Of a stretch of DNA of 64,000 nucleotides, positions 44,834-57,151 are shown one piece after another. This DNA comes from Cornus controversa (taxonomy: Eukaryota > Streptophyta > Magnoliopsida > Cornales > Cornaceae): assembly GCA_026545225.1 (NCBI GenBank), contig CM048845.1:51064033-51128032 (forward strand), in the 5' to 3' direction. Both the position numbers and the translations under genes were made by a program. The notes beneath the pieces were generated by a model, which saw only the letters and a list, made by a program, of their open reading frames with translations, ran no database searches and was not told where the DNA came from. Each line of letters opens with the position of its first letter. Position 1 is the first letter of the stretch.

Positions 44834-47220
44834 AAGGAATTTCGTCCTCGAAATTAGCACAGTCATGGTCTTTCGAAAACTAATCCATACCGGACATCAT
44901 TCTCGCTAATGATCGTCACTTTCTCTTTCCACGTACCCTAGGCGCTACACTTGCAACGCCTAACTCATAACACTCAAGTCTGGCACAATCAATGTGTCTC
45001 AACTGCTCTAAAGCAGTATAACCACTTCCGTGACATGGCTGAGTGACTCCTAAGCCCATGTACGGTTCACTCACGAAATCCTCCGAAGCACTTGCTTCCT
45101 AGAGTCCACAGTCTCTACCTCAAGACCTATCCAGTCCATCTCTATCTCTAGTCTAAGGCAACACCTTTGACTAATCATTCCTATCACTCACAGTGATATA
45201 TCCCCTATAATTCGGGATCATCAATACTCAAAGTCATTCTTTTATTATCAAACATGACTTTCAATCTCTGGCATACCATTCCCGGGCTTAGTCTAATATC
45301 CTGGGCATCATCACAACACAATCCACATCAATCCAGTGCACATCACAAGCGCACTCATCAGCAAGGCACATGACAGTGTACTCGCCGATAAAAACAACAT
45401 AAATAGTGCACTTGCCGCAGCAAGCCACATGATCCTGCCCAGTCTCATAGACTACAACCCACTGGAATCCAATGCCAAGTCCATGATCTCACATCCCACT
45501 GATTTCACAATCTCATTACTCAAGAGGAGAAACATTTCCCATTTTCACCCTTCACACCAAGGAGCCAGTTGACAATTAGAGAGAATTCCTTTCATATCAG
45601 CACTTCACTTTAGACAACCCTTACTAATGAAAGTTTGAGGTCACCTACAGTAGCCAAACAGCAGCCATACAGTGGCCGCAGCCCACTACGTCTACACGTC
45701 CACTGCGTCCACCTCTCCCCTTCACGGTAAGAAATTATCCTCACTTCAGATACCATATGTCAGGATCCTCGTCCACTATCAACCCATCCTTCTCTTAACA
45801 TCATATCCACACTATGATCCAACTGCATCAATCATGCGTATATCACAGTACACCGCTGAGGTCAAGGCACATAAGGAGTGCACTTGTCAAAACAAATCAT
45901 CCAGTCCTGTCCATTTTTGTGGACTACATTCCATTCCTTTCCAGCATCTCACTTGACACTCTAAGATCCTGACTGCTTCGTCTAGGACCCCACAGATCTT
46001 TCCATGCATCACTATTGCATTAATTAGCATCTAAGCATCACGATGCATCGCCAATGCATCGTCAAAGTCATCACAAGTCCGCTGACTCCAAGAATTGGGT
46101 CAATTCCAAGTCCTCATCGTTGTGCAATGATTACAACGTAATTCTGAATCACCAAACTCTTGGTTTGGGAAACTACAAGGTAAACCATACCTTTCTCCAC
46201 AATTCCAGACTTACTTTCAAAGCCTATCACTACATGTCTATTTCAACATCACAGTCCACTCGGTTTCAAACCTCTACCCAGGTTTACCAATTCTCAAAAC
46301 CAGAACTCCTAGGTGACTACATGTCACTACTAGTCATACGCAAAATGAAACACTAAAGTGCAATATTCAGTTACATGAATCACATAGACCACATAGCACA
46401 TAACACACAACATGCTAATCAAATAAACACATACCATGCATGATATGACATATGATGCATAAATCAAACCCCTAGCCCTCGGGCTAATACTAGGAAAATA
46501 CCCCTGACCATACACGGTCCTGGTACTTCCTCTGCCTGAGCAAGCGTGTAAACACGGCCCAGTCCCCCTAGTATACACACATACTAGAACACAAAATCTA
46601 GAGTGGTTCAAACCAACCTACTCTCATCCTCTGTACCCATTGGTAAACACCTACCAATCTATCCGCCTCTATAGTCTAAGGTAGCAACCTTGACTATCAA
46701 TACCAACCACTTTCAGTGACGTATCCCTACTATTGGGAATCCTTTATCTATTGTCATCCAGACGAAACAACTCAACATCCACAAGAGCCGGCGTATTGTA
46801 AGAGAAACGCTAATCCAAGAAAAATGTCTGGCCAGGCCACTTTTCCCAGTTAGCCCAACTCCGGCAATATGCCTTCCTTGTATCTCATCTCAATCCCAAT
46901 TGCCAACCCCGGTAAAACACTTACCAATCTCATAAGTCCCTAAGTATTTCTAAGGACTTAAACACTCGCAACCTTCCTTGCGGTATCTCTCTATTGCTCA
47001 CTAATGAGACTTAATCACCAAATCAAAGGTCTAAACTCAACCAGTTCTGGGAGTTTTACCAACTGAACTCTATTTCATACCAACACTTTGTTCTTTCATT
47101 AGGATTGCTCACACCGGGCAAGTCATTCCACTATCATCCATATGTAATCAAACATATCATCTAGACAACTATCAACCATTGCCTATCTCCAAATCACCAC
47201 GTGATTTGATCATCCGTCCT
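44834..47220 (-). other. LARD interior, non-coding
   Basis: No open frame with a recognisable domain on either strand. Degenerate internal repeats: 45150-45225 resembles 46665-46745 ('tagtctaagg', 'cagtga..tatcccc'), and 45340-45450 resembles 45860-45920 ('aaggcacat', 'gtgcacttg'). Confidence 0.7.
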
Positions 47221-47466
47221 TAGGTATACGAACCTACAACTTTGATACCCTAGGTTTTCAAACCTAATGCCTTAACAGCAATCCAGGGTTCCTCAATTCC
47301 TCAACTCTATCCCGTCGCCCCTAGGTATTCCAACCTAGTGCTCTCATAGCATTCTGCTATTAGGTACATAATCCAACCTTCTTGTATCAGGTAATCCATA
47401 GTTTCACACGTAGTATGACCACTACCCGTCGTCCCTAGGTTTTCTAACCTAGAGCTCTGATACCAT
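47221..47466 (-). repeat. Four degenerate copies of the primer-site module
   Basis: On the plus strand the theme TAGGT.TTC.AACCTA followed by a GCTCTGATACC-like segment begins at 47221, 47250, 47321 and 47435. Only the last, next to the LTR, has the exact primer-binding site (47454-47465). Each has a short inverted repeat (CCTAGGT/AACCTAG). Confidence 0.75.
47454..47465 (-). other. Primer-binding site (Met-type) of the LARD
   Basis: TGGTATCAGAGC on the minus strand, three bases inside the 5' LTR end at 47469. Confidence 0.95.
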
Positions 47467-47468
47467 TT

Positions 47469-50400
47469 TGTCACGCCCCGGTTCCCGAGGCCCGGAAACT
47501 GAGGTGTGAACCCCGTGAGATCACCCTCACGACATAACCTCCACCTGATCATACAATTCAATTTCCTATTATTTTTACGAAAATCGGGCATGACCCATTC
47601 TAAATAATCAGCTCCTGGCATATTACACCTGCTTTACAATTCATATGGACACTTCTGGGCACGTGTCCCCCCAGCATTTATATCTAACAATAAATATGGA
47701 CACTTCTGGGCCCGTGTCCCCCCAATATTTCTACAACATGCATAAACAATTATAAATATACATGCCTCAGTCCTTGAATATCCGTATTAAATACATACAT
47801 CACATGAATAAATACAGCTGAAGGAACTGAATCTACGTAATCGCCTCATACATTTAATCCAAATGTAATACCTCTATCTATCCAAAATCCTGAACATAAA
47901 TTAGATTCTAAGGAATCTAATTACTACCTCTGTAACTGGTGCTATCAGTTTCCCCAACTGACTCCAAAACCAGCAACACCTGCAAAACCTGGGAGGGGGT
48001 GAGCTCAAAGGCCCAACAAGGTATGTAGAACCATACTATCACTGCTGCAGCAGGTCGATCCTCACATATTCTCAAAAATATACTTATGCACTTAAATATA
48101 TCACAATATTTAAGACCATGCCCCACCTAGCATGCATGAACTAATGATGTATATGGCTACTCTAGCACATATGAACATACAAAATCCAATACACATGATT
48201 TTAGAAATCATTCTCAACATGCTTGAAAGCAGTAAACATTCAGCACCAATATGTATAAAGAACATATATGTCTATTTACATAAAACAATGTAAATCAATC
48301 ACCACATCTCCTACTCATCAAGTAGCAATCTCAAATGCAATGAAGATGCATTTAAACCATATAACATGCTCAAAAGCAAAAGATATCCAACATATATCAT
48401 GTTCTGTCACAAGCAACGCATATATATGAATGCGTTTAACACGTAGCATTCCTCACAATGGATAATGTAAGCAATCTCACACACTTGTCTCTCTCTCGGA
48501 CTCAACCCGATATCCTAACATGATTCTTAACCAATCATGTGACCGAGACACTTCAGACACAATTGCGGAACCCATCACCGAGTATTCTCTACTCCGAGGT
48601 GATTGAACCGCTGTCGAATCTGCCACCGAGTATTCTCTACTCCGAGGTGATCGGACCGCTTCAAAATATGTCACCGAGTATTCTCTACTCCGAGGTGATT
48701 AGATCATTTTCGAATTCGTCACCGAGTATTCTCTACTCCGAGGTGATCGAACCATCACCGAGTATGCTCTACTCCGAGGTGATTAGATAAATTTTAGAAT
48801 TTTGTCACCGAGTATTCTCTACTCCAAGGTGACTCAACCACTCCAACGCCCTCACCGAGTATTGACCTACTCTAGGCAACTCAACCACTCTTCCCCGTCT
48901 CCTCACAACGGGCCCATATATGCATTTCGAACATATAATAACTAAACATTTCAATGTTCATGCCTCACAATGCCTAAGCTAGTTAAAAGTACATAGCATG
49001 CATTTCATCTCCACATAAACCCACCTATAACCATATATGTGTCATTTCCCTCCTATACATGCAATATGGATGCATATATACACAGCATAATGTTTTCATG
49101 CATCAACCCATGCTTATGAATACTAAAAAGAAGCATCTAGCATGCTTTTTCTCACATTCCAACACATATAGCACATATATGTTCAAAACCTGCATAATAC
49201 CTCATATATGCAAACAACTCCAACTTAGCACATTTTTATCATGCTATGACCAATGCATATATTCGATATATAAAGACAGTATACCTTTAACTCACATAAG
49301 CCCACATATAATCACGTATATGTCAAATCATGCATATACATTACATATGCACATATACTAGCATAAATACAGTCATGCTCTCATTCAATGCATGTATTCA
49401 CTACAAGTAACTAACATGCATTCCAATCACAATATATATACACATATATATTACATCACCCACGTATGTATCAAGAACATATAAAACACTTAGCACATTT
49501 CATGCTTTTCAAATGTTCACCAAAGGTTATACCCAACTTAGCATGCATTTCTACCACCGCAACTATATATATAACCACCTATATATATATACTGAACCTC
49601 ATGCATAAGAGCCACATATGCATACAAGACAACACATAGTCAAACGTGCATTATTTAGCATACTTTTCATAGACTTTAATCTATACATACGTGCATATCA
49701 CAATGCAAAAAGGCGATAAATTTAACATGTTATCGCTCCCCAACCCACACATATATACATATATACACATATATATACACATACATTCTCTCACATCCCA
49801 TGTATATACCGCGTCCCCCTATACACATATATATATAAGCGCCTACATATATATGTATATACACATCACATATGATCAAATTAATAACATATGTAAATTA
49901 CTCAACGTACGTAAAAGATATGTACGAGATAGAGGCAAGATTCAACTTGCCTTAGGTCCAGCTTTCGCCAGGTCTGCGCTTGCAAAGCGATCCTTGTTCC
50001 ATGTCCGGTCCGGTCCAGTCCTGTGTCAAAACCCACCCGAACAATCCATCAGGTTACTTCACTTTCTTTTTTTTTTTATTTCCATGTTTGGATCAACCCA
50101 ATTCACAAACTATCTTCAGTTCACACCCACACCTAGCACCAGCCACCTCAACCGTGACCACTCCCATACCATTCACAAACTATACCCGAAACCACCTCGA
50201 GCCAAAGCTGAACCATCATCATCCGTAAATATATATATATATATATATATATATCTTCTGCCAAATGCCCACTGTCCAAGCCGTGAGCTCCACCCATGCT
50301 CACCATGAAACCAGCCTCAGCCGCACCATCAACCCGCAAACCAACCACCACCATGATCGGACCCTTGCCAACGAGCAAAAGTCACCCAAACTCAACTGTA

Positions 50401-51319
50401 GTGAACCCACAACCAAACACCTCAATCAAACACAAGGCCACCGCTGGAAACCACCACCTGCTGCCACAAACCCGACAGCCCAGCACGGCCCGTGCACCAG
50501 CCAAAGCCAAATAGATCCCATCACCAAGTCTCGGCACCTTCAACCCGAGGCACCACCATCTGACCTAGCAGGAACCATCACAGCCCCGGCTTCCACCTGA
50601 AACTGACCCAAGCCGAGAACAAAGGAGCCAAAACCGAACCCCCTTCGCAAACGGCTCGGCCGAACCGAGCCACCACGCGCACCTCCTCCAACCCGAAGCA
50701 TCTTCAGCCGCTAGCGCCGATCACAGCCGCCGGCGCCGATCACCGGGCTGTCCTCACCATGGGCCGCCGCTAACCGCCCCACGACCGAGCCGCCATCGGA
50801 GCACCGCCGGAGCACCGAAGCTCCTCCTCCTCTCTCCCGATCTCGGCCTCTCGGTTCTCTCTCCCCGATCTCCTTTCCTCTCTCCTTTTTCTTTTTCTTT
50901 TTCTTTTTCTCTTTCTTTTCTTCCTTTTCTTTCTCTTCGGCTGACCACTACTTGGTCTTCCTTCTCTTTCTTTTTGAATTAAAATCCCACTTTTAATCTA
51001 CACCACAAGATCCTCACCCACATATGTATATATACATTATTTATATATATATACATTCCATCACACAATACATGTATTCACATGTATTTTCCCACACTTA
51101 CCCATAATTGCGTAAAAGCCCACCATATATTTATAATTAAATATAAATATAGGCACTATATATATATATATAGATATATATATATACATATACACACACC
51201 TTCCACTTGGATGGAAACAGAAATGTCCCTACCCTTTCCGGAATTTTAATTAATTCGAAAAAATTTTAATCCGGTCAAAATTCACCCGGAACCGGTCAAA
51301 AAAATTTCCGGTCCTTACA
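47469..51319 (-). repeat. 5' LTR of the LARD (right copy)
   Basis: 3851 bp and nearly identical to the left LTR. Differences seen: 47515 G/A, 50051 A/G, 50511 T/C, 50698 G/A and 50728 C/T, plus 2 bp in a TA run near 50230. Confidence 0.95.
48575..48879. repeat. Hairpin array in the right LARD LTR
   Basis: Same seven units as 42077-42381, displaced by 6498 bp, with no difference seen. Confidence 0.95.
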
Positions 51320-51399
51320 CCATTAATATAACATACCCCAATTTTGTAATAGTCCATCTTCAATATAAACTGATCATATATATATATACACACACATAC

Positions 51400-51584
51400 T
51401 GTAATACTCCGCTCCAACATATGGTATGATATTGTCCGCTTTGGGCCTAAGCCTGTACAGTTTTGCTCTTGGATTTTACCCCAAAAGGCCTTATACCATT
51501 TGAAGATAACATACTACATATAAGCACATCCTCTTTTCCACACCCAGGCGATGTGGGATTGAGCACCCTGTACCCTGTCAGTGA
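51400..51584 (-). repeat. Truncated TRIM LTR
   Basis: Reverse complement of about 185 bp of the TRIM LTR at 26119-26368, from its 3' end (TGTAATACTCCGCTCC here) to the 'cagggt' region. The rest is missing and no partner LTR is visible. It is more diverged than the complete TRIM. Confidence 0.85.
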
Positions 51585-52155
51585 GGAGGTGAACACTAAA
51601 GAGAATAATGTGAGTAGTTTAACGAATGTTTTGATTTAGACTACTTGACAAGTCATTGTGGGTAATCTAGCTTATTCCACTTATACTCATGTGGTTGATG
51701 TTGCATTACAGCACTGTCAAATAAGGAGGGATTAGAGGAAAAGATAGGGGGAGAAATGAAATGATAGATACTTCGCTAGCCATATAGTGGAAAAGAAAAA
51801 CAGAAATAGTAGGGTAATTTGTTTAATTGATGAACTATGGGAGGGTCTACAATGTCATACCATATAATGTGCAGGCTCTTCGGAGATCGAGGGTAGGGTT
51901 CCGATAAAGGGTAACTTTAATCATGTTTTTATTTAATACTAGGGCATCTCACTCTTTTGTGTCTCAGTTGTTTGTTAGGATAATGGGTATACTTACTCAG
52001 TCGTATAGTTCTCCACTTACTATAACTACACCATTGGGAGTTAGTACGTTATTAAGGGAACGCTGTAGTTAAGTCACTATAGGCATTGGCAGACTAAGAT
52101 TCATGGCAGACCTATTGGTCCTAGACATAAATTCATATGATGGCAGACCTATTGG
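51585..52155. other. Spacer, no gene recognised
   Basis: AT-rich with no recognised repeat. 'Atggcagacctattgg' occurs twice (52101-52117, 52139-52155), just before the Athila fragment. Confidence 0.5.
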
Positions 52156-52614
52156 CCCACCCGCTTCACATCTTCTCAGTGGGAGCGGGTGAGGCGACAC
52201 TTAGAGCGACAGGACCACCAGGGCGATCCTCTAGACGATGTAGATATGGATGCCCCGGTGGAGATGGAGGAGGGAGAGCCTGCAGGGAATGGGTCTGAGT
52301 CTGAGGAGATGGAGGAGGAGGAGATGGATATGGCTGCAGAGCGGCACGACATCCTGGCGACGGGCTATTCCTGCCTGGCGGCTGATGTTGAGCGGCTCCA
52401 GCAGGGTTTTGACGAGCACGTCCAGGTGATGCAGAGTCAGCTGGAGGGCATTCGTTCGGACATTTTTTCTCTGGCTCAAGGTCAGAGGGCGATTCTCGAA
52501 GAGTTCCGAGCCTTCCGGCAGGACCTACAGTTCCTGTTTGCAGGACGAGCTTCCACCTCCACTTCTGCTCCCACCGAGCCACCACCACCACCACCACCAC
52601 CCGCCCTCGAGTAG
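52156..52614 (+). pseudogene. C-terminal part of an Athila aORF
   Basis: Open frame of about 152 codons to TAG, starting PTRFTSSQWERVRRHLERQ without a start codon. It aligns with the last 40% of the aORF at 162-1370, including the acidic stretch, the helical FDEHVQVMQSQL segment and the Ser/Thr/Pro-rich tail. The N-terminal domain is lost by truncation. Confidence 0.88.
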
Positions 52615-53328
52615 CTATTTTTATGTGTCTTTTCTGTTTTACTTTATGTATTTCCTGTTCTTTCTTTATGTTTGATAGGCCAAGTTGGCCATGTTTTCTT
52701 TCATTTTTAGTTTCTTTTTGAGTATTCCACCTACATGTACACCGTGTACTAAACTCATTTTCCCATTTATGGAATTCAGTTATTTTTCTTTTTTCTGTAC
52801 TACCATTTGTTATCTTTACTGTCTTTATTTCTGCTTTCTGTCAATATCTCTGTTCTCTATACTTTGACAATGTATGTAGTACCACTTGTCTAATTGTTAT
52901 ATGCGATTCAGTTGATGATTTCCGTTTATTACCGCCTGGTTTAAATTCTCAATACTGTTGAGATTGCTTCAACACAGTATGGCCTTAATAAAGAAAGGCA
53001 GCCCCTTTGCGTGCTATACGTTAGCGTGTCTGAATAGTCAATATCTTATCGCATAGACCTCTTAGACAATTGGGAAACACCAGTTCGGACCCTTAGATAT
53101 ACAGTGATATTAGCATTGTCTATTTGTGCATAATTATTTCATTATGTTCTGTTTATCTACTTTTTGTTCCTTTTAATGCTCGTGGTATCCAGTTGGTGCT
53201 CTGTGCAGGTTCTTCTTACTTGCAGGATGACCGCTACTGTGGAATACCATTTTTGTCGCATTCAGCAATCTCGGTAACTTCTTTCCTTGTTCTTCTTGTC
53301 CAAACATTGAGGACAATGTTGCATATAC

Positions 53329-53338
53329 GTTTGGGGGT
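53329..53338 (+). other. Internal polypurine-tract-like TTTGGGGGTG
   Basis: The same ten bases as the tract next to the LTR (54391-54400), about 1.06 kb upstream, preceded by 'attgaggacaatgttgc', a phrase recalled from Athila-like elements. Confidence 0.6.
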
Positions 53339-54390
53339 GCGGTATGCTATACCACTTGAGTGTCATTGTAGAGCAGTTTTCTTTTTCTTGATATTTTTGC
53401 ATGCTTGCTATGATGTCTTGCTTTTTTAAAGGAAGATCATTTGAATAAATGTCCGAGGTAAATGCAGTAGGTAGTTAAGAACTTTAACATTGTAAATACC
53501 CGCACTTTTGCAAGCTATACAGTAGGCTAGAACGGTCTACATTTTTGTCTAAATTTGAGCAGGTATGGTTCTTGCCCTAAATTTGTCCTTAACCGCACAA
53601 ATTCGCACACATGCATTTTAAACTGTGGGGTATAAGTCTGAGGGATAATTTTGTAAATTTCTGTTTTTATCTGAACAACTTAAAGAATAAGTTCTTCCAG
53701 TTGTTGTAAAAAAAAAAGAGAGAAAAAGTGAAAATTTGCAATAAGCCTTCTCACTCAATAAACCGAATTTCTATGCCTCAAAGCAGGGAATATTCGCGTA
53801 TAAGTGTGCAAGGTTGAGCAATAATAAGTGGGTGGCTTGCTTAAGCTCATCGCTTTGTAAGCTCGGTTATTAAGTCCGAGGGGTGTTTTTTCACCTAATG
53901 CCCTAAAACCAATTGGTTTGGGAGTCATTGGCCCAATGCCGCTACATGGGCTTACAAGAAAGCAAAAAGAGCTAAGCATTGCACGGTCATCCGCACATGA
54001 GCAATCATGAATGTTTTGCGATAATGAATAGCGGTGTCGAACGTTTTCAATGAGTTTTTCTCTTAAAAATAGATTTGTTCGTTTTCTTCTCTGAATATGA
54101 CAAAAGCCACGCGTTAGAATGAATGTTCACTTTTTAAAGAGGATTTTGTGGTCAGAATTGGTATGTTTGTTCGGACTGGCCATTATGTGGGGACCGTCGT
54201 TTATTTATAGCTTGTGCGAGTCCATTTTTGCTAATGACCACATAGTTCTGTAATACTTTTTGCATTTGCCAAATGTGAAATGAACGGATGATCGCCCTTT
54301 ATCTATGACTAAGCATGATTCAACTTTTGTATAAGATAGTTAATTTCATTTTTGTAATATTGCATTGCTAAGGGACTAGCAATATGTAAG

Positions 54391-54400
54391 TTTGGGGGTG
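54391..54400 (+). other. Polypurine tract of the second Athila element
   Basis: TTTGGGGGTG directly abuts the LTR start TGATAAGTG at 54401. Confidence 0.85.
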
Positions 54401-55766
54401 TGATAAGTGTTCAATTCTATGCATTTGAACCCTCTTTATTGCATATGTTAATTCTATTTTTGCGTTTACCGAGATATGTTTATGGTATTTTTGTGTTTTT
54501 GATGTATTGGAGGTATTAGAGTAAATGGAGCAAAGTTTGAAGCTATTTGCAGCTGAAGAGAAAAAGTCAGAATTACAGCCAAAGGCATCTTGATCAATCG
54601 AGATTTTGATCTTGATCAATCGAGATCTCGATTGATCGAGATCTCATTTCGATTGATCAAAATCTCGATCAATCTCGATTGATCGAGATTCTGCAGAACC
54701 CACTTGGCCACTTGCTCACCTGCTCTCCCACTTGCAACAAAATCCCCCTTTTTGCACGACTTAGGGGGATTGTCTGACTTGAACAAGACCCTTGGGGACC
54801 TTCTTGATACAAGGGATATATATATTGATATATATATATATATGGTGGGCCCCAAGGTTGAAAAGGAAGCCAAAAAGCACACAAAAAGGGCCATATCTCT
54901 CATATCTCACATATCTCTCAAGATACATCAGACCATCCAAGGAGAGACCTTCGGGAGAGGAAGAAGAGGAGCTGAACCAGACCAAGAAGCTTCACTTTCT
55001 TCATCAATAGAAGGGTGCAAGGCTGCCATGACCAACTAGCCACACCTAGCCATGTAAACTTGTTCATTTTTGTAGCACTTGGGGATTTGTAGTTAAATGT
55101 TGATTATTTAGCCTAGTGAATATGTACACAAATACATTTCTTATATATATTCATTTGATTTGGAATTTATTCTTGTCTTAGAGTAGATTTTGTCACTTGA
55201 ATGGACAACATTTGCATATTCCACAAGAAGTGCAAATGATGGCTAGATAATGGTGTTTAAATGAATGTGTGATGTTTGCTTGTATAGACCATGCCAAAAC
55301 AAGGTAGTTTGGATGCATGTAGGGTTCACCTAGAGAGTAGGGTAATTAGGTAGTTAGTTAGGTTGAAGAGCTATGCTTGTTGAAGATGGATTATGATAGG
55401 TTAGCACACACATTGATCTTTTGATATATCATTGAGGTCACAAGCCTAATGACATTGTTAGCCACTTAATTAATGAATCCCATGCTTGCTACACTTATGA
55501 ACATGTGAATGGCTAGTGGTGGAAACCAACCCTAGTTCTCTCTCCCAACGTTACTCTTTAATTTTATTGTCATTTCATTCATGCAATAGTTTATAATCCA
55601 AAATTCAAAAACCTGTTTTTAGGATTAAAGTAGAATTAATCTTTCTTTAAGACAAGTGCAACTAGTCCTCGTAGGATCGATACCCTCTATATAGAACCTT
55701 ATCTATAAAGATTCGTGCTCTTGCGAAAAATTAAGCTTACAATTTAATCCGAGTTTAGCCACATCA
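54401..55766 (+). repeat. 3' LTR of the second Athila element
   Basis: 1366 bp, TGATAAGTG...CCACATCA, alignable over its length with 9923-8499. It carries a dyad array (54588-54688) and a TA-rich segment at 54818-54843. Confidence 0.92.
54588..54688. repeat. Dyad array in the second Athila LTR
   Basis: Copies of [T/C]T[T/C]TGATYRATCGARA-type start near 54588, 54610, 54626, 54647, 54663 and 54673: spacings 22, 16, 21, 16 and 10 bp, matching the first Athila LTR. Confidence 0.9.
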
Positions 55767-55974
55767 ACTCTTTTGCATAATGAATAAGAGAGTCCTTGCC
55801 CAATAAAAAGTCCATCAACACCTATCTTCAATCTCTGCAAATTAGTTGGTCATTACAAGAAGAGTCCTACACCTTTAGAAACTTATCACTACCTAACTAA
55901 CTCCATCTATCTTCAAATACACACTTATTTCAAATATGTTGCATGTAGGGGCTAAATTATCACCCGGTCCAATG

Positions 55975-56350
55975 GGTTGAACTGGTATAGAAAATGGACC
56001 AGGCCACTTCTTCATCACGATAGGTGTGGATGGATAGATGCTCTTTTCTTCCAACACCTTTTCAATCTCCTCAAAATGGAGGAGCAGGGGAAGTTCAACC
56101 CTGAATTCCTCCTTTGCTTCTTTGAATTCACTCATGAATTTTTCCTTTAGAAATTCTAAAGGATCTGCTGCCATTTCAACTAATTTAACCAATATTCACT
56201 TTCTTTTCTCTCTCTCTCTAGAAACCTCATATAACTTGATTAGATTGATAAATTGTATTCTTACCAGACCATAAGTCGTTGTAGTAAGGTCAAGGTCTTT
56301 CCACGTCTGGTCTTGGAAGTCAAAAGCTAATTTATGGGTCATGTTTATTA
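55975..56350 (-). pseudogene. NBS-family gene fragment, N-terminus and upstream region
   Basis: From the ATG at 56174 (MAADPLEFLKEKFMSEF) about 65 codons match the N-terminus of the 39-kb gene (VELPLLLHFEEIEKVLEEK, STPIVMKKW), then similarity stops near 55985. No NB-ARC follows. 56191-56350 aligns with the leader and upstream region of the intact gene. Confidence 0.8.
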
Positions 56351-56651
56351 TTGAGTAATGCTATTGTGAGGGGCTCTCATGGCTCTTATCACGAGCTCTT
56401 TCTCAAAATAAATATTTTTAAATAAAAAAATATATATAAGCACGTAATCAATACTAAAATCATCTTACACAAAAAAGGGTACCTCAAAATATCATAAATT
56501 AAATTTATAGAAGATGGTCAAAGTTTGATGTAAATAAATGTAAAGGAAATAGGATGTAAATTTTGAATCATCTTCCATAAATTCAATTTACGATATTTTG
56601 GGTTTGTTTATTTATTTTTTGTGTGAGAACATTTTAGTATTAGCTATGTGA

Positions 56652-56694
<43 letters not shown>

Positions 56695-56754
56695 ATTTTT
56701 TTGTGGTTAAAAATTTTTATTTTGAGAGAGACAAGAGCAATAAGAACCCTCTTT

Positions 56755-56890
56755 GTAGCATTTCTCTTTATCATTTTCCAACATGTATGTATGTTCAGAA
56801 TTTGTTTGCAAAGTCGGTGGTCACGACTTAATGAAATATAAATAAGAGACTTTTGGGTCTCTCGTCTCCTCCTTCCATTGGGATCATATA
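56755..56890 (-). repeat. Upstream block shared in inverse orientation with 60415-60530
   Basis: Reverse complement shares 'gagacccaaaagtctctt' and 'cgactttgcaaac' with 60427-60480. Each copy lies upstream of an NBS fragment, with a TA tract beside it (56655-56691; 60369-60399). Confidence 0.75.
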
Positions 56891-57151
56891 TATATATATT
56901 ACAAAGAGTTTTTTTTTTTTTTTTGAGTTTCAGTACTATTTTTTTTAAAATTTTTTTAATAAAAAAATTAGAGATGTGTTGGTACACAAAATTTCCAACT
57001 AAATGAAATTAATGCTCATATTCAATTGCAAGTCAACAATCTGGTAAGGAATTCACTTTGGCCTTCTTATGGCCTTTTTTCCTTTATTTATATTTCTTTT
57101 TTAACAACTCATGCAGATTTTTCTCAGTGAATCAAGAGATTACATTATCAT

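Larger units (their letters stand above)
40971..51319 (-). mobile_element. Complete LARD-like LTR retrotransposon, non-coding interior
   Basis: Two LTRs of 3849 and 3851 bp flank a 2649-bp interior. The target duplication CCATT is at 40966-40970 and 51320-51324. On the minus strand the LTR starts TGTAAGGACCGG and ends GGGGCGTGACA, the primer-binding site TGGTATCAGAGC is at 47465-47454 and the polypurine tract at 44833-44820. No gag or pol domain is encoded. By eye the LTRs differ by five substitutions, all transitions, plus one TA-repeat length change, so insertion is very recent. LTR style suggests Ty3/gypsy chromovirus relatives (inference). Confidence 0.92.
52156..55766 (+). mobile_element. 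3' fragment of a second Athila element
   Basis: Starts abruptly inside the aORF (52156), continues through a 1.8-kb non-coding 3' region and a polypurine tract, and ends with a complete LTR (54401-55766). It is on the plus strand, opposite to the first Athila copy. gag, pol and the 5' LTR are absent, so this is a truncated copy. Confidence 0.9.
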
